From Aporhodopirellula aestuarii (lineage in GTDB: Bacteria; Planctomycetota; Planctomycetia; Pirellulales; Pirellulaceae): DNA of 64,000 nt. The notes under the pieces were generated by a model. It was not told the DNA's origin. It did no database searches and saw only the letters and a program-made list of their open reading frames with translations. Shown here in pieces: positions 26,423 through 35,620 of this stretch. Made by a program: the position numbers and the translations under genes. The stretch is taken from the NCBI RefSeq assembly GCF_023701485.1, contig NZ_JAMQBK010000016.1, positions 62,001 to 126,000 on the forward strand, written 5' to 3'. The stretch's first letter is position 1; every line of letters begins with the position of its first letter.

Positions 26423-28747
26423 ATGAACATCATGACAACCATCATTCGCACCACCTTCGTCGCCACACTCCTGAGCCTCTTGTTGCCGGGTAGCCTGTTG
26501 GCCAAGTCGCCCGTGGACTGGGTCAATCCACTAATCGACACCCATCAATCGCGGTGGTTCTACTTCAACTCAGCGTCGCGTCCGTTCGGGATGGTTAACT
26601 TGAGTCCCGACACCCAAACCGAAGGGTCCTGGGACTCTGGCTATCTCTACGGTGACAAGTACATCCGTTGTTTCAGCCACATCCACGCTTGGCAAATGTC
26701 GGGCATCGCCGTTCTTCCGATTGTCGGCGAGATGACCGGTCATCAAGGAATGGATATTTATCAATCCGAGTTTTCCCATGACGATGAAGTCGTCCAAGCC
26801 GGTTACCACAAAGTCCACCTCAAAAAATATGATGTTACCGCTGAGTTGACATCAACAGTCCGCACCGGGTTTCACCGCTACACGTTCCCGTCCACAGACG
26901 ACGCTTACATCCTGTTCGACGTCAGCGCCCTTTTAGGCCACGGCCCCATGGTCGAAGCCGAGGTCACGCGAGTCGATGACCAGGAAATCTCAGGCATGAG
27001 CGTGATGAAGGGCACAAGCCGGCGGAAAAAAGACACCCCCGTCTTCTTCGTTGCCCGGTTCAGCCAACCCTTTACCGCGATGGGCGGCTGGGAAGACGGG
27101 TCCGTTGTCGAATCAACCGATGCCATCAGCGGCAAGAACGTTGGTGCGTTCACCCGATTTGAAACCAAAGCTGACACACCAGTCTTGATGAAAGTGGGCA
27201 TCAGCTACACGTCCGTCGAAGGCGCCCGACGAAACCTAGATGCGGAACTCTCGCACTGGGATTTTGACCAAGTCGTCGACGACTCAAAAAACGACTGGAA
27301 TGAGCACCTCTCACGGATCCAAGTCGAAGGCGGAACCGACGCTCAAAAGACAAAGTTCTACACCGACTTGTGGCGTTCGATGCTTGGTCGACGAATCGTC
27401 AGTGATGTCGACGGCGCCTACTGCGACATGACCACGGACCAACGCCAAGTCCGAAACATCCCGTCAGGCGACGATGGCAAACCTGCGTTCACCATGCACA
27501 ACTTTGACGCCTGGTGGGGCAGCCACTGGAGCCTCGACATTCTCTGGCCATTGGTCTGTCCGGAACGTTACAGCGACTTCTGCAATACGTCGGTCCAGAT
27601 GTACAAGAACGGAGGCTTGATCCCCCGCGGCCCTTCCGGCGGCAACTACACCTTCGTCATGATCGGCGATTCGGCAGCGCCCGCAATCACCGCCGCTTAC
27701 GCGAAAGGTATTCGCGATTTCGATTACGAACTGGCGCTCGAAGGCTTGGTCAAGAACACCGGGCCCGAGGGAGGCCGTTACTACGGCGGCTACGCGACAA
27801 AACCGACTCCGTCCGTCTACGAAGAGTATCAAGAGAAAGGCTACGTCTCGTGGGGCAACTCACTCTCGGGAGGACACGGCAGCGCCGTGACCAGCCTCAC
27901 GCTTTACAACGCCTATCACGACTGGTGCATCGCCCAAATGGCCAAAGGACTCGGCCGCGACGACATCTATGAGAAATTCATCACGGGTGCCAAAAACTAT
28001 CGCCATGTGATTTGGCCCGAAAAACAATCCGCCTGGGTGCGTGAATCCGATGGCAGTTGGATGAAAGACTTCAAACCGCGGGAAATGCGTTTTGAACAAA
28101 ACGGCTTCTGCGAAACCAGCGCCGCCGTCACCACCTTCTATGTCCCTCACGATCCGATGGGACTCGCAGAATTGCTCGGTGGCCCCGACGCAGCCGCCAA
28201 AAAACTGAACGAACAATTCGAAAGTGCCACCGAGCATAAATTCCATTTGCGGGGCCGCATTCACGGTAACGCCTGGGTTGACTACGCCAACCAAGACGGA
28301 ACCGGCATGGCACATTATTTCAACCGTATCGGTTACCCATGGCTCAGCCAGAAGTGGGTACGAGCCGTCCACGAGGCCGCCTTCAGTGGGACAGATCCGT
28401 ACAGCGGCTACAACGGCGATGAAGACCAAGGACAAATGGGTGCGTTGAGTGCACTGATGGCGATCGGGCTGTTCCAATTCGACGGCGGCTCGGGCCTCGA
28501 TCCCCAATACGACATCACCGCAACGATCTTCGACAAAGTCACCCTTCAACTCAGCCCGAAATACTACAACGGCAACACGGTCACGATCGTGACCAAAAAC
28601 CAATCACCCGAGAACGTTTACATCCAATCCGCCACCTGGAACGGCGAGCCACACACAAGCAGCATGATCTCTCACAAAGATCTCATCCAAGGTGGCACGC
28701 TCGAACTAACCCTGGGCAGCGAACCCAATAAAGCTTGGGGCAAGTAA
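26423..28747 (+). CDS. Secreted GH92 family alpha-mannosidase
   Basis: Expected to trim alpha-linked mannose from mannan or N-glycan material outside the cytoplasm. A signal peptide (FVATLLSLLLPGSLLAKS) ends near residue 29. The catalytic part starts WVNPLIDT and carries PFGMVNLSPDTQ and FSHIHAWQMSG, typical of the family's N-terminal sandwich. The (alpha/alpha)6 part has DAWWGSHWSLDILWPL and YNGDEDQGQMGALSALMAIGLF, containing the conserved acidic and Ca-binding region. The 774 residues match the family's usual size. It is third in the run with the symporter and kinase after a 126-base gap. A second in-frame ATG at 26432 is also possible. No terminator is evident after the stop. Confidence 0.9.
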   Translation: MNIMTTIIRTTFVATLLSLLLPGSLLAKSPVDWVNPLIDTHQSRWFYFNSASRPFGMVNLSPDTQTEGSWDSGYLYGDKYIRCFSHIHAWQMSGIAVLPIVGEMTGHQGMDIYQSEFSHDDEVVQAGYHKVHLKKYDVTAELTSTVRTGFHRYTFPSTDDAYILFDVSALLGHGPMVEAEVTRVDDQEISGMSVMKGTSRRKKDTPVFFVARFSQPFTAMGGWEDGSVVESTDAISGKNVGAFTRFETKADTPVLMKVGISYTSVEGARRNLDAELSHWDFDQVVDDSKNDWNEHLSRIQVEGGTDAQKTKFYTDLWRSMLGRRIVSDVDGAYCDMTTDQRQVRNIPSGDDGKPAFTMHNFDAWWGSHWSLDILWPLVCPERYSDFCNTSVQMYKNGGLIPRGPSGGNYTFVMIGDSAAPAITAAYAKGIRDFDYELALEGLVKNTGPEGGRYYGGYATKPTPSVYEEYQEKGYVSWGNSLSGGHGSAVTSLTLYNAYHDWCIAQMAKGLGRDDIYEKFITGAKNYRHVIWPEKQSAWVRESDGSWMKDFKPREMRFEQNGFCETSAAVTTFYVPHDPMGLAELLGGPDAAAKKLNEQFESATEHKFHLRGRIHGNAWVDYANQDGTGMAHYFNRIGYPWLSQKWVRAVHEAAFSGTDPYSGYNGDEDQGQMGALSALMAIGLFQFDGGSGLDPQYDITATIFDKVTLQLSPKYYNGNTVTIVTKNQSPENVYIQSATWNGEPHTSSMISHKDLIQGGTLELTLGSEPNKAWGK

Positions 28748-28854
28748 CAGCCACACCACGACGTCCTCGGTCACGCACCGCCGTAGCCGATACGGTCATC
28801 CGCAGAACTCACCATGAGTTCTGCTACCAAGACGAGCCAACCCGATCGGCAAAC

Positions 28855-31800
28855 CTACTTCTTGATCTTCGCCTGTTTCTTTAATTGGTTCAGCCGCTTC
28901 GTGCCGCCACTGCTGACTTCCATCACAAAGCGAGCGAGATCCAAAAATTCTTCGCGGGTCTGCAGGGTGTTGGCGAGTCCCGCAGGCATCGTCGACGTTG
29001 TTGATTTAATCACATCATCAACGTCATCCATTGAAATCACCCGAGGTTTGCCCTGATCCGCTGAGATACTCAGCGTGATGTTATCTTCGGTCTCCTCCAC
29101 CAAGAACCCAGACAGGATCGCCCCGTCGACCGTGATCACGTTCACCGTCTGATAGCCCTCGAGAATCTCTTTCGAAGGTTTCAAAATCGACTCGATCAAA
29201 TACTCGTCCGTCGTCTCTTTGCGAGACAACGTCAGCTGCGGTCCGAGTTGGTAGCCCTTGCCGACGTCGTGGCAAGTCGCACATCCCGTCTTCTCCCAAT
29301 AGAACAATTTTGCACCGCGGATCGCGTCACCTTTCTCACGTGCGTCACGAACCAAGTCCGAGAGCGGTTCGGTCAACAACGTCTTTTCCAATTCGCTATC
29401 TGCCCCCTCCTCTTCGATCAACTCAGGACGACTTCCCTCGGGAAACGGATGCATCTCGAGCAACTCTTCCGGACTGTAGAACCGCCGACGTTCTTTCGTC
29501 GCCGCGCGAACGCTCTTGACGTCCTCCGGGCGAATTTCGCTGGCATCGTTCCCCCAGCTATTACGGACATAGGTCAGTGCGGCGGCAATTTCCGCATCGG
29601 TAAACATGTCCCCGATCGCCGTCATGGGCGGCACGCCCTGATCGGGTTGGAAAACCTTTCCGCGAACGCGGATTTTTCCCCAGATCCCATGCAGCGTTAG
29701 CTTGATCAAACGCTCGGGATCACCGTTCACCCATTCACTTCCCGCCAGCGGTGGATAGATCCGAGGGATGCCTTCACCATTTTCACGGTGACATGCGTAA
29801 CACGATCCTTCTTCAAAAAAGACCTGCTGCCCCAAATCGTACGTCCGTGCGAATTCTTTGTCTTTAAACTTACTGGATTTCGTTCGGTAATCCGTCAGCT
29901 TCATCGCACCTTCCAACTTGCCCGCGAGCAACTCGCCGTACTCCACCGAAAGGCTTTCCGGATCAAACTCTTTGCGTTCGACGGCCCGCTCCACTTCTGG
30001 TTGAAGCAATAAAATCGCGCTGTTGAGGGCATTACGAATCCAACGATCCGTCGGCTGGGTCGCAACGGTCAACAAAATCTCGGCGCCCGCTTCGCCGCCA
30101 AGCCAGGATGCGGCCGACAAAGCCTCCAAACGCACGCGCGGATGCTCATCGCGAGCCGCAACGACCAAGTAACGTTCCGGTTGATCGAGCAAGTGCAGAC
30201 AATGACGCACCACGCGAACCGCCGCTGAGCGAACTCGGTGATCTTGCGCGCGGAAACATCGATCCAACAACTCCGTCGACGGTTCGTGTTGTCCCCATGT
30301 CGCCCACAGGGCTTCCAAAACGAGACGCTCATCACCCGCATTCTCATCCGCGAAGTTGTTCGCCGCAGCGAGGACGGCGGCCTTGTCGCGTCCTCGTAGC
30401 TCTCGGTGTGAACGCTTACGTGCGTTCAATTCCGGCAGCTTCATGTTCTCAAACAACTGTTCGATTTCAGCACCGACAATCGTCGGCGGCTCGACGAGCG
30501 GCAAGCCCTTGTACTTGATCTGGTAGATCCGCCCGTACTCCGAATTCCGCATCGGATCGCGGGCACTGTGCTGCATGTGGCCGATCAACGTGTTATGCCA
30601 ATCGATGAAGTACAAACTTCCGTCGGGAGCCACCTCGAGGTCGCAGGGGCGGAAATTCCCATCAGAAGACTGAATCAAATCCTGCCGAAACTTCCCTTTG
30701 ATTTCCACACCATCTTCGACCGTATCGTACTGCTTGATCCCAAGAAAACCGATCGTGTTCGCGTACAGATAATCCCCTTGCACCTCGTCAGGAAAATGAC
30801 TGCTGTACAGGAATTCCGAACCCGAGGTCGGACGTGCATGGTGTTCGTAATTGAATTTCGAAACCTTTGCGATCTCCATCGAATGCGGGACCTTGATCGA
30901 ATATCCGAGCATCCAGTACTGCGCACCACCCGATGCATCATTGACAAACGTTTGTCCATATTCGTCGTGAGCCACTCCCCACGGATTCGACACGTCCGAT
31001 TGCATGACACGTTCGAGCTTCCACGACGACGGGTCAAATCGCCAAACCCCGCCGTCCGTCATCCGCTCCGGCCCCCACGGCGTTTCGACTTGCGAATGCA
31101 GGAATCGCCCTTCGCACATGTAAATTCCGTTGCCGTTATCAACGTCGAATGCCGAAATCGCGTGGTGCGTGTCATGGGGATCGAAACCGTCTAGCAGATA
31201 CTCCATCTTGTCCGCATGGTCGTCCCCATCGGTGTCCTGCAAAAGCACCAAATGTGGCTCTTGAGACAGGTAAACACCTTCAGGTGCCAATTCAAATCCG
31301 ATCGGCATATGCAGCCCATCAGCGAACACGATCTCTTTGTCCGCACGTCCGTCTCCATCCGTGTCCTCGTAGATCAATATCATGTCGTTGGGTTTCGAAT
31401 CGCCCGGCTTGTAGTGCGGATAGCTCGGCAATGTGGAAACCCACAATCGCCCCCGGTTGTCAAACCGCATCTGCGCGGGGTTGCCGAGATTCGGGAAGTC
31501 TTGCTCCGACGCGAATAGCGACACCTCGTACCCTTCGGGCAACGTGAACTTCTCGAGGGCCTCCGTCTCGGCCTTCAGGTATTGACCCGTACCGTTCTTT
31601 TCGCTGAGCCGGAAGTTCGTCTCGACCGAAGAGAGCGGACGCGTGATCGAATCGTCCACTTCAATCGTAGCGGACTTCCCTTGTGCGATCGCCCACACGT
31701 TCCGGTCTCGCAAGACTGTCATTTGTCGAATCTTTTCGATCTCCTCGGGATAATTGAAATTCCCGTACGGCGCCCAGCGTCGGCCATACGCGTGCACGCC

Positions 31801-32829
31801 ATTGAGCATCCGATAGTCGTTCCGCCAAAACCACGACTTGTCCTTGACGGCTTCGTGGAGCAATGGATTCAGCTCGCGTGCATCCACTTCCGTGCCAAAC
31901 AGCTGCCCCATCATCAGCGGCGCGAGCTTCTCGTAACCCAACTCAGAAAGGTGCACACCGTTGATCGTCAACGGATCACTCGAACTGTTGAACCACTCCA
32001 GCGTTGGAGAAAACAGATCAAGGAATCCCACGTGTTTCTCATTCGCGACCGTGCGAATCGCATCCGCGTACGCTTTGAGAATTGAGTTTCGTTGATCAGC
32101 ACTCGGCAAATCAAATTCAGCCAATTGTTGCATCGCAATCGGAGTCGCCAACACAAGCCGCGGTGGTCGGGTGGCGTCTCGCTCGTAGGATCGCGACAAA
32201 GTGTGATCGACGAACGCCCGCAGTTCGTTCTTAAAATTCTCGACGCCTTCCATCCCATCAAACGACTCGTTGAAACCAAAGAACGCAACGATCGTACTCG
32301 CCTTGACGATGGTCAGCCATTCATCCGGTTTGGGATAATGCCCTTCACCGTAGTGCGCCCGGATCTCAGGTCGAAACTTCTCAGCACCGGCAAACGCCCA
32401 CGGATCCTCGTTGCCCGCTTCGGGTCGGAAAGCCGGCGTGTGGCCGGGAAAGCCCATGTTGCGGAACGTCAATTCCTTGTCGGCGAACTGCTGGTGAAGC
32501 GCGGTCTCGAACGAATTGAAGAGCTCCATCCGCGATGCAAGTGCGTTGCCCAAGAAGACGATCGTTTCGCCTTCGCGCGGAACGAACGGCAACTCCGTCG
32601 GAGATGCTTCAACCTCGATCGGCAGTGGTTGAAGATATTCAGGCCGGACGCGTTCGTTTTGCTGAGTCTCGTTGTCCGTCAAAGCCGTAATCACTTTGGG
32701 AACGTAACCATCATCGGATGCCGACTCTTCGGCTTTCGCTTGCGCAAACATGCATGCCAGCAAGCCGCAAGATAGAGTGAGGCGAGTAAAGATTCTTGCA
32801 AGAACACGAAATCGAGAAACAGGTTTCAT
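28855..32829 (-). CDS. PVC-type heme-binding protein: SGNH, beta-propeller, HEAT and two c-type heme motifs
   Basis: Exported multidomain protein of 1324 residues with a signal peptide (LTLSCGLLACMFAQAKA). Residues 65-300 are SGNH-hydrolase-like, but the blocks are altered: IVFLGNALASRM instead of GDS, FFGFNESFDG and INGVHLSELGY with Asn replacing the catalytic Asp. Residues 430-790 form a sugar-dehydrogenase-like propeller (FTLPEGYEVSLFAS, IYEDTDGDGRADK, PCDLEVAPDGSLYFIDWHN). HEAT repeats follow (about 850-960), then a cytochrome c motif CYACHRENGEG (near 1013) and a second CATCHDVGKG (near 1181). This architecture is typical of planctomycete 'PVC-type heme-binding CxxCH' proteins. It probably transfers electrons from a carbohydrate or sulfated-glycan substrate in the periplasm. 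It is monocistronic and convergent with the GH92 gene. Confidence 0.9.
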   Translation of the reverse strand: MKPVSRFRVLARIFTRLTLSCGLLACMFAQAKAEESASDDGYVPKVITALTDNETQQNERVRPEYLQPLPIEVEASPTELPFVPREGETIVFLGNALASRMELFNSFETALHQQFADKELTFRNMGFPGHTPAFRPEAGNEDPWAFAGAEKFRPEIRAHYGEGHYPKPDEWLTIVKASTIVAFFGFNESFDGMEGVENFKNELRAFVDHTLSRSYERDATRPPRLVLATPIAMQQLAEFDLPSADQRNSILKAYADAIRTVANEKHVGFLDLFSPTLEWFNSSSDPLTINGVHLSELGYEKLAPLMMGQLFGTEVDARELNPLLHEAVKDKSWFWRNDYRMLNGVHAYGRRWAPYGNFNYPEEIEKIRQMTVLRDRNVWAIAQGKSATIEVDDSITRPLSSVETNFRLSEKNGTGQYLKAETEALEKFTLPEGYEVSLFASEQDFPNLGNPAQMRFDNRGRLWVSTLPSYPHYKPGDSKPNDMILIYEDTDGDGRADKEIVFADGLHMPIGFELAPEGVYLSQEPHLVLLQDTDGDDHADKMEYLLDGFDPHDTHHAISAFDVDNGNGIYMCEGRFLHSQVETPWGPERMTDGGVWRFDPSSWKLERVMQSDVSNPWGVAHDEYGQTFVNDASGGAQYWMLGYSIKVPHSMEIAKVSKFNYEHHARPTSGSEFLYSSHFPDEVQGDYLYANTIGFLGIKQYDTVEDGVEIKGKFRQDLIQSSDGNFRPCDLEVAPDGSLYFIDWHNTLIGHMQHSARDPMRNSEYGRIYQIKYKGLPLVEPPTIVGAEIEQLFENMKLPELNARKRSHRELRGRDKAAVLAAANNFADENAGDERLVLEALWATWGQHEPSTELLDRCFRAQDHRVRSAAVRVVRHCLHLLDQPERYLVVAARDEHPRVRLEALSAASWLGGEAGAEILLTVATQPTDRWIRNALNSAILLLQPEVERAVERKEFDPESLSVEYGELLAGKLEGAMKLTDYRTKSSKFKDKEFARTYDLGQQVFFEEGSCYACHRENGEGIPRIYPPLAGSEWVNGDPERLIKLTLHGIWGKIRVRGKVFQPDQGVPPMTAIGDMFTDAEIAAALTYVRNSWGNDASEIRPEDVKSVRAATKERRRFYSPEELLEMHPFPEGSRPELIEEEGADSELEKTLLTEPLSDLVRDAREKGDAIRGAKLFYWEKTGCATCHDVGKGYQLGPQLTLSRKETTDEYLIESILKPSKEILEGYQTVNVITVDGAILSGFLVEETEDNITLSISADQGKPRVISMDDVDDVIKSTTSTMPAGLANTLQTREEFLDLARFVMEVSSGGTKRLNQLKKQAKIKK

Positions 32830-33475
32830 ATGCAGCGCTGGACCTTGCTGGCGAGAAGATTCTCACTCAAGGCGGTAGGAGGTGGGAAACGGGAGGGAGA
32901 GATCATTGTAATTCATAATTCCCACCCCGCATTCATGCAACAAGGTGAACCAATTAACCAATCTATCCGCCGCCGTCATCACAGCCCTCTCAAACCCGCG
33001 TACCAAGCACGTCTCGTTCCACCACGCTCAATACCAAAACGCTGGATAACCAATCACTCGGCACGCCGTACTTACGATTCGCAACATCCGCAAACGAATC
33101 TATCGACCTAACCAATTCGCCGGCCACGAACGGCAAACTTAAATCGACACACCAATTACAGGAAATCTATGTTGCACGATCTTCATGATGCCAATCCGCT
33201 TTTCAATCGACACGCCGCGACGCAAACGGCGTTGGACGCGGTCTGTTGCGTACCGGACAAGTCGTGGTCCTCACATTCGCAAAACAGCAGGATGTCGGGA
33301 GCAAATCAACTGCGACTACGCATCCAAGAAAAACTTGCCCAGCCTTCATTTCCACGTCGTTGCATAGATTAGATGCCTCCCCGCGAACTGACAAACGGAT
33401 AGTCGGTTCTGTACCATGATTCCTGCGGGCTTGACTGAGTCGTGCGAGATTATCCGTGGCTCCCATAGACGGACA
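32830..33475. other. Intergenic region of about 650 bases
   Basis: No gene I can support. A 67-codon plus-strand frame at 33169 lacks a ribosome site and protein-like composition. Motifs ACCTAAC (33106) and GTTGGAC (33231) sit in attC-like order but pair poorly. The first part should hold the promoter of the large heme-binding protein. Confidence 0.3.
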
Positions 33476-33871
33476 CTATGAGCCTGTCTCAATTTCGACC
33501 GCCCGCAGCATCCGCTCTGCTAACTCGTCGCCGAACATCTCATGCAACGCATCGGACAATAAGTCGTAGTCAGATTGCTGCGGCACGGAACCAATCGGGT
33601 AAGCCCATCCGTCAGATGCCGGCTCGACGGTCAACCCGCCAAACGACTCGGGATACTGCGCGATCCAAGACTCAATCCGTTCTGACTGATGGTCTGAAAA
33701 GTTGCGATAAACCTGAGCGTTACCGATAACCGCTCCACATAAGAACGCGACTGGGATCGCTGCCAACGCGAAAAGGCAGACGAACGCGGGGATCCAAAAT
33801 CGGAACGAACGGAAAAGCGCGCGATTGGCGCCGTCTCCGCTGTCACTTGGCGGCATGAATGGTTCGCTCAT
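33476..33871 (-). CDS. Small single-pass membrane protein of unknown function
   Basis: 131 residues from the ATG at 33871; the open frame extends to 33922. One strong membrane helix lies near residues 25-50 (FWIPAFVCLFALAAIPVAFLC, read as adjoining pieces). A soluble domain follows with SERIESWIAQYPESFGGL, and LLSDALHEMFGDELAERML near the end. The orientation with the tail outside is likely. I do not recognise the family. It is the last of a short minus-strand series of small genes near the candidate integron cassette and tRNA. Confidence 0.55.
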   Translation of the reverse strand: MSEPFMPPSDSGDGANRALFRSFRFWIPAFVCLFALAAIPVAFLCGAVIGNAQVYRNFSDHQSERIESWIAQYPESFGGLTVEPASDGWAYPIGSVPQQSDYDLLSDALHEMFGDELAERMLRAVEIETGS

Positions 33872-34130
33872 CCTCGACCCCGTCAAACTCGCTTTGCCGA
33901 AACGCCTGCGGTGCCATCCCACAACGGACTAACGTCGCAACAACCAACAAGCTTACCACGCCGGAACGCATCAAACGAACTTTGACCGCAATCGCAATCA
34001 CCTCCCACGCGACCGCGCAAGCGAAAGGGGCATCGTCCTTCGCAGCTCGACTCTTCGCCAGCAAACGAATCAATTCCGGCAAGGAAGATGACGCGATCGG
34101 TCTCCAAATGCCATCAAGCCAAAAGTGCAC
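33843..34130 (-). CDS. Doubtful small protein overlapping the downstream membrane-protein gene
   Basis: 95 residues from a GTG, with a hydrophobic stretch VVSLLVVATLV near the middle and no recognised domain. It overlaps the start of the next gene by 29 bases. A competing plus-strand frame covers much of the same DNA (33859-34299). Codon use does not settle the matter. Listed only because the 300 bases otherwise lack a gene. Confidence 0.25.
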   Translation of the reverse strand: MHFWLDGIWRPIASSSLPELIRLLAKSRAAKDDAPFACAVAWEVIAIAVKVRLMRSGVVSLLVVATLVRCGMAPQAFRQSEFDGVEDERTIHAAK

Positions 34131-34172
34131 CGAAGGTCATTGCGTAAAACCATGTCGCACACTTCGTCTTAC

Positions 34173-34433
34173 CTATGCGTGCCGCACGTCGCGAATTACA
34201 AGCCACCCGTACTCGGGGCACGAATCGACGACGAAAGAGCATTCAACGCCATCACGAATAAAGGTGCATGTTGGTGTTTCACCCGCGCCGATCGCCTGAT
34301 GCATCGCGTAATGAGAGCCAGAGCGATAAGGCAGGTAAGAAAGCACGCCCTTCGCGTCCGGAAGCGTCGCAGGATCAAAAACGCCAACAACACCATCCTC
34401 GTATCGGAAATCAATTCCGTCTGATGTATCCAT
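34173..34433 (-). CDS. Hypothetical 86-residue protein, possible integron cassette gene
   Basis: The ATG at 34433 starts an acidic, soluble protein with protein-like composition (DFRYEDGVVGVFDP, LPYRSGSHYAMHQAIG, CSFVVDSCPEYGWLVIRD). No family recognised and no signal or membrane segment. It begins 39 bases after the R'-like GTTGGGT end of the candidate attC at 34472-34579, as expected for the first gene of the next cassette. No second attC was found behind it. Confidence 0.5.
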   Translation of the reverse strand: MDTSDGIDFRYEDGVVGVFDPATLPDAKGVLSYLPYRSGSHYAMHQAIGAGETPTCTFIRDGVECSFVVDSCPEYGWLVIRDVRHA

Positions 34434-34471
34434 CCAACAGGTCCTAAGACGGAAGTTTTTTACGACATCGC

Positions 34472-34579
34472 ACCCAACGAAGCTGACGCGTCTGAACTAC
34501 GGAAAATTGTACCAAGGCCAACGCCCGTTACCAAAGAGCGAAGATGTCCCGAAGGCCAAGTGTAGAGGCTATGTTGGGC
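34472..34579 (-). repeat. Candidate integron attC recombination site
   Basis: On the minus strand, GCCCAAC (R'' consensus RYYYAAC) begins 11 bases after the macro-domain gene stop. GTTGGGT (R' consensus GTTRRRY) ends the site 108 bases later. The two ends are complementary (CCCAAC/GTTGGG), and the pairing continues with AGC/GCT after a two-base unpaired spacer, like an attC L-box. The length is within the known 55-150 range. A matching GTTAGGC lies 17 bases before the macro-domain ATG. No integrase gene is present, and short consensus motifs can arise by chance. Confidence 0.4.
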
Positions 34580-34589
34580 GTCCAATCAA

Positions 34590-35123
34590 CTACGAGAGAA
34601 GTCGTAATTCGGTTAGACGTTCCTTGTATCGGCGATGGTCATCCGATTGAAAGCAGCAGAACGTCACCCATTCTGGCTGATCGTGGGCACGCAGCCAGTT
34701 GACGACGGCGTCAATTGCAATTTCACAGGCCGAATCAGGTGGAAATCCAAAAACGCCTGTGGAGATACAGGGGAACGCCACCGAAGCAGCGTTATTCTCG
34801 GCGGCCAATGAAAGTGACGAGGTGTAGGCGTTTGCGAGCGTTTCGCGGTCAGTTTCGATGTCATGAAAGATTGGACCGACTGCGTGAATCACGAATTTCG
34901 CCGCGAGGTTAAAGCCATCGGTAATTCTGGCTTCACCGGCGGGACAAGGTGCCAGCGCCATCGAAGCGCGAACGAGCTCCGGCCCGGCAGCACTATGTAC
35001 CGCACCATCTACGCCGCCACCACCACGGAGCGCTTCGTTGGCAGCGGTTACGATCGCATCGCAGTCGAGCGAGGTGATGTCACCGAGAAACAGTCGAATG
35101 CGGGATTCAATCGGGGTCGCCAT
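34590..35123 (-). CDS. Macro-domain ADP-ribose-binding protein, MacroD/YmdB-like deacetylase
   Basis: 177 residues forming one complete macro domain. The ligand-binding landmarks are visible: LGDIT near residue 13, AIVTAANEALRGGGGVDGAV and HSAAGPEL around 24-50, and the phosphate loop ISTGVFGFPPD near 120. This is the MacroD type, which removes O-acetyl from ADP-ribose or ADP-ribose from acidic side chains. It is cytoplasmic, with no signal or membrane segment. The gene fits tightly between a GTTAGGC site (35140-35146) and a candidate attC, so it may be a mobile cassette gene with a role in stress, phage defence or toxin-antitoxin reversal. Function beyond ADP-ribose binding is inference. Confidence 0.88.
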   Translation of the reverse strand: MATPIESRIRLFLGDITSLDCDAIVTAANEALRGGGGVDGAVHSAAGPELVRASMALAPCPAGEARITDGFNLAAKFVIHAVGPIFHDIETDRETLANAYTSSLSLAAENNAASVAFPCISTGVFGFPPDSACEIAIDAVVNWLRAHDQPEWVTFCCFQSDDHRRYKERLTELRLLS

Positions 35124-35146
35124 TTGTCGAGCCTTTGACGCCTAAC

Positions 35147-35620
35147 GGAAGGTTTTCATAACACCGCGTTGTACGAAGCGAGCGCCGTCTGTACGACCGA
35201 CATTTGTACCAAGCCGATCGGTTGTCGCCAAAGATCGAGGCTTCTGCGCATGGAACTCGTGTCGCAAATGCGGCCAGGGTTGGACTCCTTGGAATCCGTG
35301 ACGATGTCTGCGGATGAGTCTTGGCTCTGGCGTGGAACGCAGACTGAGCCTGGATTTGGTGTTAGCTGGGAGCTGGAGCTGGAGTTGGGAGTTGGGAGTT
35401 GGGAGTTGGGGAGAGAGGATTGGCAGCAGGGGTGGCGAGGTTGGGGGCTGGGAGAATACGGTTGCCGCGTCTGTCGCTCGGGAAGGGAGACGATTACAAT
35501 CTTCGCTGCCGTATGCCGGCATCCACTCGCGAACCCCCCCTCTGTCGATCCATGATCACGTGTTTGGGGAGCGAGTGGAAGCGTCCAATTGGCGTTCTTC
35601 ACGGCTATCGACGGCATTCC
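35147..35620. other. Non-coding region between the macro-domain gene and the tRNA
   Basis: About 470 bases. Open frames here (for example 35156-35617 on the minus strand) translate into low-complexity Ser/Pro/Gln sequence caused by a GA-rich tandem repeat and are not believable genes. No integrase, attI or hairpin terminator was recognised. Confidence 0.4.
35364..35414 (+). repeat. Purine-rich short tandem repeat (AGTTGGG/AGCTGG units)
   Basis: AGCTGGG, two AGCTGG units, then four AGTTGGG-type heptamers run in tandem before GAGAGAGG. The strand bias (almost no C) and G-runs could allow slippage or unusual structure. It lies 200 bases before a tRNA gene and outside any believable gene. Confidence 0.8.

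Noticed and set aside
33106-33237. Second attC-like pair ACCTAAC...GTTGGAC
   Set aside because: The two ends pair poorly and do not abut a gene; such short motifs are expected by chance in 64 kb.
35156-35617. 153-codon minus-strand frame
   Set aside because: Its Ser/Pro/Gln core comes from the AGTTGGG tandem repeat; no start signal.
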